Below are positions 33,197-43,987 of a stretch of 64,000 nt of DNA, one piece after another (the stretch's first letter is position 1; each line of letters starts with the position of its first letter). A program made the translations under genes and the position numbers. The notes beneath the pieces are model-generated. The model did no database searches. It was not told where the DNA came from and saw only the letters and a list, made by a program, of their open reading frames with translations. Source of the stretch: Narthecium ossifragum (taxonomy: Eukaryota > Streptophyta > Magnoliopsida > Dioscoreales > Nartheciaceae); assembly GCA_963920575.1 (NCBI GenBank), contig OY986971.1, positions 6,388,779-6,452,778 of the forward strand. The letters run 5' to 3'.

Positions 33197-35815
33197 ATGG
33201 CTTCCCCTCTCCTCCTCCTCCTCCTCCTCCTTCTCCTCCTCTCTCCTGCCGTCGCCGCCGGACCCGGATACACCGAATACCTCCGGCCCAACTTCAACAC
33301 CTCCAGCCTCGACTACGTCGACACCAGCGGCGTCTTCCTGACCTCCCGCAACGACACCTTCAGCGCCGCCGTCCTCAACCCCGGGGCCCAGCAGTCCAGC
33401 TTCTACCTCTGCGTCATTCACGCCGCCACCAGCGCAGTCGTGTGGTCCGCCAACCGCGACGCGCCCGTGCCCAGCACGGGCCTCGTCACCCTCAACCTCT
33501 CCGGCCTCTCCGTCTCGCTCGCGGGCGGCTCCGTCGTCTGGTCCACCCCTTCCCTCGCCGCCCCCGTGGCCGCTCTCCGGCTCTTGGACTCCGGTAACCT
33601 CCAGCTCCTCGACGCCGCCAACGCTACTCTGTGGCAATCCTTCGACCACCCTACGGATACCATCCTCCCCGGCCAACTCCTCCCCGCCGGCGCATCACTG
33701 GTCAGCTCGGTCTCGTATCTCAATCTTTCCCGGGGGGATTACCGCCTACTGGTCACCGCCGGCGACGCTCTTCTCCTATGGGAGAGGGGTTTCCAGCAAT
33801 ACTGGAGCCTCTCCAGCGACATGCGCTCGGTGAAGGCCTACAACGCCCAGGTCTCCTACATGGCCATTAACAACTCCGGCCTCTTTCTCTTCTCCAACGG
33901 CAGCAACCCGCAGGCCGTGTTCGAGGTAGACTTGCCGCCTGCCGTGCTTTTGATTGGCAAGTTGGAAGGCTCCGGCCGGTTTCGAATCAAGAGCTACACC
34001 GGTGGCAAGACGCCGCTCACCGATGTGTTTGTGGCGCCGAGCAACGACTGCGATTTGCCTTTCTCCTGCAACGCTCTCGGCCTCTGCACTTCTGGGTCTA
34101 ATTGCATCTGCCCAAATGGGCTCGTCGCGTTACCGGCCGGTGGTTGTTCTCCGGCGGTTGGCTCCGCCTTAGTTTCCAATGCCACCTGCGGCGGCGCAGG
34201 CAACGGGGCTGGTTCTTTGCTATCTTATATTAGCCTGGGGAGTGGGATTGGCTATATAGGGAACAAGTTCGCGACACCCATCAGCTCCGGCGAGAACTTC
34301 TCGGCGTGCCGGAGCTTTTGCAGTGCCAATTGCTCCTGCTTGGGGTTCTTCTATAGGAATTCAACTGGGTCTTGCTATGTGTTACAGCACCAGCTTGGAT
34401 CCGTCTTCAGCAGCAGCTCGGTGGACGACGGAGACTCCATTGGATACATCAAGACGGTGGTGGGCAAGTCCGGATCACCGCCGCCACCGGTGCTGCCGAA
34501 TTCTCAGTCATCCAGCGTGGTTCCAATCGTCTTGCCGCCTGTCTTGGGTTTCCTACTCGTGGTGGTGCTCTTCTTCGTGGGCTCGATGTGGTGGCGGCGA
34601 CGGAGGAAAAGCAGCTCCTGGAGGCACAAGTCAGGGATCAACCTGGGCCGTCAAACATGGCCGGCAATACCGGAGAATTCCTCCGGCGACGACGACTCCT
34701 CCGGCGAGGAGGACAAGATAGCAATCCCCGGCCTGCCGACGCGGTTCACCTACGCAGACCTGGAGGCGGCCACCCAAGGCTTCCAAACCTGCATCGGCTC
34801 CGGCGGGTTCGGCGAGGTCTACAAAGGCATGTTGCCCGACAAGACGCCGGTGGCCGTGAAGCGGATGCTCAGCGGCATCGGGGTGCACGGAAAGAAAGAA
34901 TTTTGCACCGAGATTGCCATCATCGGAAGCATCCACCACGTCAACCTCGTGCGCCTCCGCGGCTTCTGCGCCGAAGGGCGGCGCCGCCTGCTCGTCTACG
35001 AGTTCATGAACAGGGGATCGCTCGACAAGTCCCTGTTCAACTCCCGGTCCCCCGTGCTAGAATGGCAGGAGCGTATCCAGATCGCCGTCGGCGCGGCTCG
35101 CGGGCTGGCGTACCTCCATTCCGGCTGCGAGCACAAGATCATCCACTGCGACGTGAAGCCGGAGAACATACTGCTCCACGACGGCGGCGTGGTCAAGATA
35201 TCGGACTTCGGGCTGGCCAAGCTGCTGGACCCCGAGCAGAGCGCCTTCTTCACCACCATGCGCGGCACGAGAGGGTACCTGGCGCCGGAGTGGCTCACCA
35301 ACTCCGCCATCTCCGACAGGACCGACGTCTATAGCTTCGGGATGGTCCTGCTGGAAATAGTGAGAGGGCGGAAGAATGGCTTCGTGGGCACGAGCGTCGG
35401 GGGCTCGGCATCGTGGGGCTACTTTCCGATGGTGGCATTGGAGAAGCATGAGCAGGGGAGTTACGTGGAGCTTGCGGATCCGAGATTGGAAGGGAGAGTG
35501 GAGGAGGGGGAGGTGAGGAGGGCGGTGAAGGTGGCGCTGTGCTGTTTGCACGAGGAGCCCGGGCTGCGGCCGAGCATGGCGGTGGTGGCCGGGGTGCTGG
35601 AGGGGACCTTGCCGGTGTCGGAGCCCAGAGTGGAGTCGCTGGGATTCTTGAAGCTCTACGGGAGGGGCTTCTCCGATCCGGGGACTGCAGGAGGGAGGGT
35701 GGCGATGTTGCTTGGGAGGGACTATGCCTCGTCGGCGTCGCGGTCGGCGTCGGCGACGACGGTGGGTTCCTCGCCGTCGTACATCTCGTCGCATCAGGTG
35801 TCCGGGCCCAGATAG
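33197..35815 (+). CDS. G-type lectin S-receptor-like Ser/Thr kinase
   Basis: 872-residue single-exon receptor kinase. The start is chosen by a strong context (GCCACCATGG) and a Leu-rich signal peptide (residues 1-21). In order: B-lectin (about 40-165, VVWSANRDAP and LWQSFDHPTDT), a Cys-rich EGF/PAN-like part (285-420), a transmembrane helix (442-464), a basic RRRR stop-transfer, and the kinase (530-805). The kinase has the Gly loop GSGGFGEV (534-541), Lys555, HCDVKPEN (650-657), DFG (670-672) and APE (696-698). HCD in place of HRD makes it a non-RD kinase, a class common in plant immune receptors. The Ser-rich tail may be phosphorylated. The family resembles At5g35370-type proteins. It acts at the plasma membrane; the ligand is unknown. 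High GC3 contrasts with its surroundings. Confidence 0.95.
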   Translation: MASPLLLLLLLLLLLSPAVAAGPGYTEYLRPNFNTSSLDYVDTSGVFLTSRNDTFSAAVLNPGAQQSSFYLCVIHAATSAVVWSANRDAPVPSTGLVTLNLSGLSVSLAGGSVVWSTPSLAAPVAALRLLDSGNLQLLDAANATLWQSFDHPTDTILPGQLLPAGASLVSSVSYLNLSRGDYRLLVTAGDALLLWERGFQQYWSLSSDMRSVKAYNAQVSYMAINNSGLFLFSNGSNPQAVFEVDLPPAVLLIGKLEGSGRFRIKSYTGGKTPLTDVFVAPSNDCDLPFSCNALGLCTSGSNCICPNGLVALPAGGCSPAVGSALVSNATCGGAGNGAGSLLSYISLGSGIGYIGNKFATPISSGENFSACRSFCSANCSCLGFFYRNSTGSCYVLQHQLGSVFSSSSVDDGDSIGYIKTVVGKSGSPPPPVLPNSQSSSVVPIVLPPVLGFLLVVVLFFVGSMWWRRRRKSSSWRHKSGINLGRQTWPAIPENSSGDDDSSGEEDKIAIPGLPTRFTYADLEAATQGFQTCIGSGGFGEVYKGMLPDKTPVAVKRMLSGIGVHGKKEFCTEIAIIGSIHHVNLVRLRGFCAEGRRRLLVYEFMNRGSLDKSLFNSRSPVLEWQERIQIAVGAARGLAYLHSGCEHKIIHCDVKPENILLHDGGVVKISDFGLAKLLDPEQSAFFTTMRGTRGYLAPEWLTNSAISDRTDVYSFGMVLLEIVRGRKNGFVGTSVGGSASWGYFPMVALEKHEQGSYVELADPRLEGRVEEGEVRRAVKVALCCLHEEPGLRPSMAVVAGVLEGTLPVSEPRVESLGFLKLYGRGFSDPGTAGGRVAMLLGRDYASSASRSASATTVGSSPSYISSHQVSGPR

Positions 35816-36245
35816 CAGCACAATTAAGGGGTTTTTTTAATTAATTATTTCTTATAACAAAGCAAAGTAAGGCATAGGTTATATGGTTTGTAATTTTGTA
35901 TTGATTTGTTTGTGATGAATATGGAAGAATTAGATTTGTAAATGTAATACGGTGAAATTGATCGGATGCAATTTGTCGCCATGGATGACCTTTGTGATGG
36001 TGAAGCTTCCATTTTAGGATTTTATTGGGTGCTTGAGCTGCGCAAGCATATAGGGATTATTAAGATTATTGGGGTTTTTCCTTGAATTTTGCTTTGGGTA
36101 TTTGATGGAGTTGATTAGATTGGACTTGTAGCGGTGACCATTTTTGTAGAGATCAGAAGTTCCTCGCAAGCTTTCTTTTAATTTTGGTAAAATGAAAAAT
36201 CAGAAATAACAACAGGTCTATTTTTTCTGAAAATTTCTGTTTTCT

Positions 36246-36440
36246 ACATTTATGTCATGTTTGGTATGGGGTAAGAAAAAATGAAATTAAAGAATGAAAA
36301 TAGGAAAAAATACCGTGGTGGTGAAAGGTGAGATGAGGATAAAATAATTATTATTACTTTTGATATTTGATTTGAGGATAACTGTAAGGATAAGGGGGTT
36401 ATCCTCCCCCATTAACCCAATACCAAACAGGGCTTATGTG
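36246..36440. mobile_element. Small MITE-like element
   Basis: Inverted ends GTTTGGTATGGGGTA (about 36260) and TAACCCAATACCAAAC (about 36413-36428). The flanks share TTATGT, a possible 6-bp duplication. About 180 bp, non-coding. The superfamily is uncertain. Confidence 0.5.
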
Positions 36441-36702
36441 TAATTTCTCCACCAATGTTTTTGTCACTCGAAAGAATAGTGATAATATTTTTCCTAGATT
36501 TGTTTTTAGTTTCCCAATTCACAATAACAAGATAAGAGGATCAAAATTCACCTTCTAGAAATTTCCCAAATATTTCCTTTTTGAATTTTCTTTACAATTC
36601 TTCATGCAACAAAACACTTCTACTTGAGAGTTCTAAGAGTAGTATTTCAGCACATGTAGAAGATACTTGTCGACCTTTTTATTGCTCTCATGTCATGTCA
36701 TG

Positions 36703-36753
36703 ATTGAAGATTGAAGATTGAAGATTGAAAATTGAAGATTGAAAATTGAAGAT
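36703..36753. repeat. Heptanucleotide repeat ATTGAAG
   Basis: About seven tandem copies of a 7-bp unit with A/G variants at one position. Confidence 0.85.
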
Positions 36754-37353
36754 GATATATATGCGTCCTTCTCGTAGCGAGTGACGCGCGCCACTCCATC
36801 CAAAATCCCTCGGTCATCACTCGTCATGTGGCCTCTGCTCTGTGATTTCCGACGGACAGGACGCAAATCATTTTCCATGTCCGTCGCAAATCATTTTCCA
36901 CTTCACTGCTACAAAATAAAAAAATAGAAAGATATTGTTCAATACTTCAATCCGTTCCCATCATGGTTCTGACTTTATCTGCGCAGGCAACGGTGCCATC
37001 AAAGTGGTCATGACTTGTCGCCGGAGTGCAGGCAACTCATGAGTTATTGATGAAGATGGGTAGAGGAATATAATATAGCCATCATTGTGGACATGCATCC
37101 GTGTGAAACAAGGTACCTTAAGGGAGGAGAAAAAGGTGTCTAAATTCAGACTAATTCACATCTCGTTTCAACTCCACCTTTAATGCGCAGCCGAGTCAAG
37201 AAAAGTACAGCGTTGATAAGGATTTGCAGGATATTTTTTCTTTTTTTAAAGACAATCTTGAACGAGAGTCGACGTAGATTCAATTTATTTTATTTTATTT
37301 TTCTTTTTGAATAGCTGTCCCGAATTCAAATTCATTATGTTTTCTTTTTGAAT

Positions 37354-38318
37354 GGGGCTATTTACACCACTCTTTCAACTCAACACACCACAATTTCAGT
37401 ATTTTTCATCTTTAAAAATAAAAAATAAAAAAAAATAAAAAAAATCCTAAACTACCCTCCCTCTCCCTTCTCTCTCCCTCTTCCCTCCCCTCGCCGGCCT
37501 CCGTCTCCCTCTTCCCTCCCCTCTCCGGCCCCCCTCTCCCCTTCTTCCCTCCCCTCTCCGGCCTCCCTCTCTCCCCTTCTTCCCTCTCGTCTCCGGCTCT
37601 CCCCTCTCCGGCCTCCCGTGCCGGACTCCCTCTCCCTCTTCCCCCTCTCCGGTCTCCCGCGCGCGGACTCCCTCTCCCTCTTCCCTCTCTCCCGCGGTTG
37701 CCTCCCTCTCCACTCTCTCTCCCTCTTCCATCTCTCCCGCGCCGCCCAGAGAGGAGAGAGCCGGAGAGGGGAGGGAAGAAGGGGAGAGGGAGGTCGGAGA
37801 GGGGAGGGAAGAGGGAGAGGGAGGCCGGAGAGAGGAGGGAAGAGGGAGAGACAGGGGAGAGGGAGCCCGGAGAGGGGAGGGAAGAGGGAGAGGGAGGCCG
37901 GAGACGGGAGGGAAGAGGGAGAGGGAAGCCGGAGAGGGGAGAGGGGTGCCGGAGAGAGGAGGGAAGAGGGAGAGACAGGGGAGACAGGGGAGATCGGAGG
38001 TGAGGCTGGCGACGGGGGCGGGGCGGCGGGTTGTTGGAGGCCGAGCGCCCTCCCTCTCTCTCTCCCTCCCTCTCGTGGGCGTGGGCGGCGGCGGCTGCAG
38101 CCGCCGGGGTGGGGAGGCGACGGCGAGGGGAGGGAAGAGGGAGAGAGAAGGGAGAGGGAGGCCGGAGCCGGCGCCGGAGAGGGGAGGGAAGAGGGAGAGA
38201 GAAGGGAGAGGGAGGGTAATTTAGGATTTTTTTTGGTTTTTTTATTTTTTTATTTAAAAAAATGAAAAAATGCTGAAATTGTGGTGTGTTGAGTTGAAAT
38301 GGTGGTGTAGATAGCCCC
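37354..38318. mobile_element. GA/CT-rich foldback element
   Basis: The ends are inverted repeats of more than 60 bp (GGGGCTATTTACACCAC at left; its near reverse complement ends at 38318), continued by CAACTCAACACACCACAA in both arms. The inside is a pyrimidine-rich minisatellite (about 37450-37740), then a purine-rich one (37745-38215), with units near 30 bp such as GGAGAGGGGAGGGAAGAGGG. So the whole 965 bp can fold on itself. Long open frames here are low-complexity artefacts. No clear target duplication. Confidence 0.75.
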
Positions 38319-38706
38319 ACCCTTTCCTTTTTTTACCCGGAGAGACAATCAAATAATTCCAAGTCCTTGTCCTTGCGGGTATAATCCGTATAGGATAAAA
38401 AACGAAACTCCGGATATTTGTTATCTTTCTCTTAGAATGAGTAAATTACATGCATACACTCTCTCATAAAATGAGATCCAATTAGGTTATTTTGATTAAT
38501 TGTCAAAATGGAAAACATGAGAAAAAAGAAAGACTACTAGAATTAAAAGATTTTTTTTTTAATACTTGAGCCAGTACTAGGATTAAAAGATGGCGAACAA
38601 AGGATAAACAATATATGGTACCAAAACATTGAACTTCAAAACATAATTTTGCATTCTATTGTTAATACATTCACAACATTAAGAAATTATTGAAGAGTTA
38701 CCGCCA

Positions 38707-38851
38707 GTGTGGCAGCGTAGCAGCCAAGCCAGTGCGGCGGCGTAGCAGCCAAGCCAGTGCGGCGGCGTAGCAGCCAAGCCAGTGCGGCGTAGCAGCCAAG
38801 CCAGTGCGGCGGCGTAGCAGCCAAGCCAGTGCGGCGGTGTAGCAGCCAAGG
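38707..38851. repeat. 25-bp minisatellite
   Basis: About six tandem copies of a 25-bp unit (CAGTGCGGCGGCGTAGCAGC plus CAAGC), one copy 3 bp shorter. Confidence 0.85.
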
Positions 38852-38929
38852 CTTGTAACCTTCTTTGTGAGGTATTGGGTTCTAGTTCGTCTAGAAATTA
38901 GGTCGAGAGATGGATGCCAGACATTCATT

Positions 38930-41368
38930 TTTTTTTTTTTTTGATGAGATCAGTCAAATGGCTAAATACTAATTACAAAGGTCCTCCAAAATATCAAGCC
39001 CATCATCACGAGAGCATAACAAATTGGTCCCGGACCGACGACAAAAACGGGCAATACCATCCGCCCTAACATTAGAGGCCCTCGGAATATGTAGAAACAG
39101 GACTGAAGTGAATTGAACTGCTACTAGCCAAACCTCCTTAGCCAAGCATTCCAATTCTCGCAGCCATAACCCTGATCTGTTAAGGATGTGAACGGCCACC
39201 AGCGAATCTGATTCCATGACCAAACTCATGGTCCCTCGCGCCAATGTTTCCTTCAAGGGCATTACAATTGCTTGCATTTCTCAGTGAAAAAAACAGAGCC
39301 ATGATTCACCATTATTCCCACCACCCAGTCCAACGCCCCATCCGCCGCAAAACCTGCTGCGCCAATTGCTGTCATACCAGAGTCGGGGTCAACTGAGGCG
39401 TCCGCTTGGACTACATGCACACCGTTCCTCCGTTCACCATGGCTCTCTGTAGATGGCTTCTCTCTAGACTGCTTTTTCAACAATCTCCTTACTCCGCAAG
39501 CCACCCCCTCCACAGTTGTTAACTCTTCATCAAAGATTAAGCTATTTCTAGCCTTCCATACCATCCACGCCCCTACAACAAGAAGGGTTCTCAGCCTATA
39601 TGCAACTTCTCCTCCACTAGACCGCCCAAGACTTTCTAACAAAGCTTCAGGTTTCCAACTAGGCAGCGCAACTCCTTCCTTGTTTGCAATAATACCAAAG
39701 ACACTCCTAGCAAATCGGCAACCAAATAAGACATGTGTGATAGTTTCTGGTTCCCCTCCACAACGTGGGCAGTCACGATCTGATGATAGCCGTATTCTCC
39801 ATAGCTGATCCCGTACAGGCAGCTTTCCCCGATAAACTCTCCATACAAATTGGCGGATCCTGGGGCCTACCGGTAATCTCCAAATATTCGTCCCGCAATC
39901 CTCCTTAACCAATGCACACTATAAGTACTTTTCCTGCAGTACAAACAAATAAGCCGAGGAAGAAGACACCTTTCCATTGATGTTATAAGCCCAACGTACA
40001 ATGTCTCCCCTGTAGCCTATATCCATGGCCATCATACTACAGGACAACAACGGATGACAAGCCTCTCGAATTATCCCACTTTTCCAGGTATGCCCAATGC
40101 CTAAGTCCCCAACTGTGAGCTCTTCTAAATTAGCATTGACATTCACAAAGGTTTCCCATCTAGCAATAGGCAATTCTGAGAACCAAACGTCTCTAGTAAC
40201 ACTAATATGGCTATGTAGACCAACTAAACACACCAGTCCCTTCCTAACCTCATCGGCTACCAAACAAAAATGTCGCCAATGAGAAGATTGGGTCGAAGTC
40301 CTCGTAGAAGAAGGCAATAGACCCCTCCATTGATACTTGGCCTTCGCCATTTCCTTCCAGACGTTCCTATCTGTCTCAAGGAATAGCGCAACCCTCTTCA
40401 TCTTCAGAGCCCTCTACCAAACACCAAGGTCTCTGACCCCCAAACCACCGGCTTCCTTAAGCAGGCAAACATCTTTGCAAGCTATAGTACTAATACCGAC
40501 CTTACGACCTCTCCAAAGGAAGTCTCGACAGATGCGCTCCATTTTCATAATCACTGACATTGGCATATGGGTGGTGGCCATAACAAATGCTGGAATAGCT
40601 TGGAGAGTGGACTTCAGCAATACCAAACGACCTGGGTTAGAAATCAGTCTCCCTTGCCATGCCAATATGCGTTTGATCATTTTATTTAGTAACTCAGAGA
40701 AGTCAATAGCTACCATCCTTCCAGCACCAATAGGAGCTCCTAGGTATGTCCAGGAACCAGTAGCCTCTGTCAGTCCCAAGATATGGCGAATGGTAACTTT
40801 CCAGTCATCACACACAGTAGGAGAGAAACGAATACTGGATTTGGTAGCATTCATTTCCAACCCAGCAAGTGCTTTGAATGCTATCAATAATTGCTTCAAC
40901 TTTCTTGCTTCCATGCATTTGGCTTTAGTGACAATGAGGCAATCATCTACGTATAAAAGGTGAGAGAGTGTAAAATCAGATCCCCTAAAGTTCATACCTT
41001 CAATACCAGATACAGGGTTCTTGAGCATTCTTGAAAAGACCTCCTGAACCACGAGGAATAGGTAAGGGGACAAAGGATCCCCTTGCCTGAACCCGCAATG
41101 TGAATCTACAAGCCCATGTAGCCTCCCATTAAGAATGAAGGAAAATTGTGGCCCTTTCACGCATGTCATAACCCAACCAATCCACTTAGGGGGAAATCTC
41201 ATGGCCATTAACACCCTCCTAAGAAATCTCCATTTCACTCTATCATATGTTACACGTAGATCCACCTTCAAGACCATCAAGCTCTTAGTCTTAGGGGCAA
41301 CCTTCAAGGAGTGCATCACCTCTTTGGCAGCATCAATGTTATCGTGGATACATCGCCCGGTTATAAAA
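38930..41368 (-). mobile_element. 5'-truncated LINE, three lesions
   Basis: L1-type LINE on the minus strand, 3' end at a T-run (38928-38941). The 5' end is cut within RT just before the ITGRCIHDNI segment. RT has LLYVDDCL. The zinc-binding domain reads CPRCGGEPETITHVLFGC. RNase H has QADASVDPDSG and ESDSLVAVHIL. In-frame stops near 40414 and 39919 and a frameshift near 39275 break it. GCCAGACAT at 38916-38924 and 41369-41377 is a likely 9-bp target duplication. It belongs to the same subfamily as the LINE at 15555-16760. Confidence 0.85.
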
Positions 41369-41377
41369 GCCAGACAT

Positions 41378-42514
41378 CCGGTTAGTCTAGTTTTCAAATT
41401 TCTTATTAGAGGATCAAGATATAGGAATTAGGTAGTGTGCTAGGGTTCCAAATAACCATCAGGTTTTTATCATCCCCATTAGTGGCTCCAAAGTTACTTT
41501 TCATGGATATGCATTCATGCAGCTTCAGGTTATTTTCAGAGATATAGATTCTCAAGCAACTTGCAATTCCAAACTTTATCATCAGCAATAAAAGATTATA
41601 TATATGATCTTTAGCAAAGTAGAATCCGGAATTGCTACTAATGTACATGAATGCTTTAGAACCATTATATTTCTATCTTCCAAATTTATCTACTGGACTA
41701 AAAGAATGCTTCATGGATTCATGAACACTGGGCTATTTTTTGTCCAACTTCTGCCAGTCAAAGAGTACAACTTAAATAACTAATCTTCCCAGATTAGGTC
41801 ACTGTATCAACACTGCAGCTAAAATCTGAATCTAAACGCCAACGCATGATAAAATAAGAAAAAAAGAACTTACGTACCAAAAAGCTCTGATGTTCTAGAA
41901 CCGGATTCATAGCAGGATACATCATGGCCGGGGAAACATGATTTGGAGCTATCCCACTGGACACTTCACATGATACACATGCCAAAATACCTTCCAGAAC
42001 CGAATTCTTAGCAGGAAAATGATGATCAGGTTCCCAAGAACACCCTCGGTTATATACAAGCTTTAAAGAATAAGTTTGAACAAATATGATGCGAACAAAA
42101 TTGCTGTTTCCTACAGTCTGAACTTTCCACCATTGTGTCAGAGAAGAGATCCTCAACTCTGGATACATGTTATATAGAAAAACAGATAAAGAATAAATGT
42201 TAGATGCAACTTGTTTCAAGGTAAACATTTCTCGCAAAAAGAAGAAACCTGATCCCGCAGCATTTTCCTGAAACTTCATTGCCACTGAACCATGAGATTA
42301 ACATTAACAGAAAGAAAAGGATGATTAATTGGGACCATCTTACAATGAATCACTAAAACATACATCTTGTTGTTGACTAGAGTGAGAGCACGGGAAAAAA
42401 TGAATTCCGATGAAAAGAAACTGAAGAGTGAACTCTGCGAGAATTCTCAGGAATCAAGTCAAAGCACAAGTACTCCAATTCCACAAAAAATGTGCAACTA
42501 AGAATGGGACACAC
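41378..42514. other. EIL 3' flank with a duplicated segment and unassigned ORF
   Basis: About 1.1 kb downstream of the EIL stop. An open minus frame (42285-41794, 163 residues) has no family I recognise. A GTAAGT donor-like site lies on the minus strand near 41870. About 125 bp at 41786-41910 resembles 44190-44315 upstream of EIL in the same orientation (shared TTAGGTCACTG, AATCTGAAT and GATGTTCTA). This suggests the remnant of a tandem duplication. Confidence 0.4.
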
Positions 42515-43987
42515 TTATGTCCCCAAGTATTCCATCAGTTCTTCATCATATAGCAGGAAGTCGTCGACGTGGAAAGGAGGATTAGAAAGCATAGAAAGAT
42601 GTACTGAAAATTCATCAAGAGGATCAAAGTGACAATCGACGTATTTGTCATGCTCAGAGGGGAAGGTTTCCCCTATGAAAGGACTAATATCTCCAGAAAT
42701 GAGATTCAAATTTCCATTTAGTGTCAATTCATGCCCAAAGGCATGATTTTCAACAGGAACCTCAAAATTCTGAGGTCTGATATGATGATCGGATATGGGA
42801 ACAGGGAGCTGCTGTTTATCACGAGAGACCCCGTAGCCTGTCGATGAAGGGAAAAAGGCAGCAGTCCCAGAGTTCAAGCCTGTGCTTTCCACACCAGACT
42901 TATTCTGTTGGTTGAGGCCTTTTCCTCCTTGGTCGACAGGCATAGCATCTTCACGAGGCCTTTTCCTCCTTGGCTGTTCACCTAGGTGTTCCCTACCCAG
43001 ACTTATTCGGTCAGCATTCTCAAGTGGGGATTTTGATTTTTCCCTCACTGCAGAAACCACTTTTCTTCCACTAGGTTCTGGAACCAGTTGTGGATTTCTA
43101 CCTTCATCCTTAGATGATACAGAGCAACGGGCATATTCAAAACCATCAACATTGTACTCACTATCATTGCTATTTGTATCCTCTCTCCTCTCTGCGTTAA
43201 CACTGTTCTGAATTTCCGTCACATCTGATATCCCATTCTTACTACTTTGCTCACTGATCATTTCCTCTCTGTTTAGCACTCCTAACCAGATGGAGCTCTC
43301 TTTGGCGCTCATCTTATCCTGTAAGCACTTTGATTTCCGGATATGATGTCTAATCTTGTCTACATTAGGAGACATATGCTTAATTACTCCTGTTAGTACT
43401 CCAACCTTCCATACCTTCTTCAAGTCATGAGGTTTCTTGTAAGGGGGAATCTGACCCTTTGGTAAGCCCAGACCAGTCCACCACTCTTCATTTCCTGAAG
43501 GCCACCAAGGTGGCCGGACACCCTTCTCCAATGGGTATTTACGCTGGGGTGGATCGCAATGTTGCATCAGTGAAGAAAGAAGAGATCCTAGAGTGGCATC
43601 CTGGAGATCCATGAGGCTGTGAAGATTACTCCTTCCATTAGTCTGACAATTCTCAGCAGCAGAATTTTCTGCCTCATACTTCGCTATAGCTGCAGGTCCA
43701 TTCATATCAAATCTCACCTTTTCCTTCCACCAAGCTCTAATGTTATCTGAAGCACCACTAACAGCTTTCCCCTTCTCAGGTATGATTCCATACACAAATC
43801 CACGAGCATCGCACACCTCCATCAGTTTCAGCATATATTTCAGAATGCCGGCTTGCGCTCTAGCCATTTTCTTCCTGCGAGCCTGGTCAGAAGTCTGCTT
43901 GAGGTTCTCACACCTCTCATCATCAACCTCGAAGTCTGAACCATCACCAAGCCCGCTTGCATTCATCGCAGGGTGTTCCATGCCCAT
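42515..43987 (-). CDS. EIL3: EIN3-like transcription factor, EIL3 type
   Basis: 490-residue member of the EIN3/EIL family, nuclear DNA-binding factors of ethylene or sulfur-deficiency signalling. Visible blocks are [20 protein letters not shown] (38-57), [12 protein letters not shown] (63-74), [20 protein letters not shown] (86-105), [20 protein letters not shown] (133-152), [10 protein letters not shown] (161-170) and [17 protein letters not shown] (219-235). A basic RRKRPR (340-345) may be a nuclear signal; the tail is acidic. DNAIRAWW-type spacing and the SVSSKD segment fit EIL3/SLIM1 better than EIN3. The ATG is downstream of a splice acceptor near 44058. The acidic/basic block expected between ENL (29) and KQTSDQ (30-35) appears to be absent. 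Expression potential looks good; no stop or frameshift. Confidence 0.9.
   Translation of the reverse strand: MGMEHPAMNASGLGDGSDFEVDDERCENLKQTSDQARRKKMARAQAGILKYMLKLMEVCDARGFVYGIIPEKGKAVSGASDNIRAWWKEKVRFDMNGPAAIAKYEAENSAAENCQTNGRSNLHSLMDLQDATLGSLLSSLMQHCDPPQRKYPLEKGVRPPWWPSGNEEWWTGLGLPKGQIPPYKKPHDLKKVWKVGVLTGVIKHMSPNVDKIRHHIRKSKCLQDKMSAKESSIWLGVLNREEMISEQSSKNGISDVTEIQNSVNAERREDTNSNDSEYNVDGFEYARCSVSSKDEGRNPQLVPEPSGRKVVSAVREKSKSPLENADRISLGREHLGEQPRRKRPREDAMPVDQGGKGLNQQNKSGVESTGLNSGTAAFFPSSTGYGVSRDKQQLPVPISDHHIRPQNFEVPVENHAFGHELTLNGNLNLISGDISPFIGETFPSEHDKYVDCHFDPLDEFSVHLSMLSNPPFHVDDFLLYDEELMEYLGT

Noticed and set aside
33161..35821. Many overlapping open frames within the receptor kinase
   Set aside because: High GC leaves few stops in other frames; only the + frame at 33197 shows domains.
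37412..38320. Several long Arg/Gly/Glu or Pro/Ser-rich open frames on both strands
   Set aside because: They arise from GA/CT minisatellites in a foldback element; low complexity in every frame and no conserved domain.
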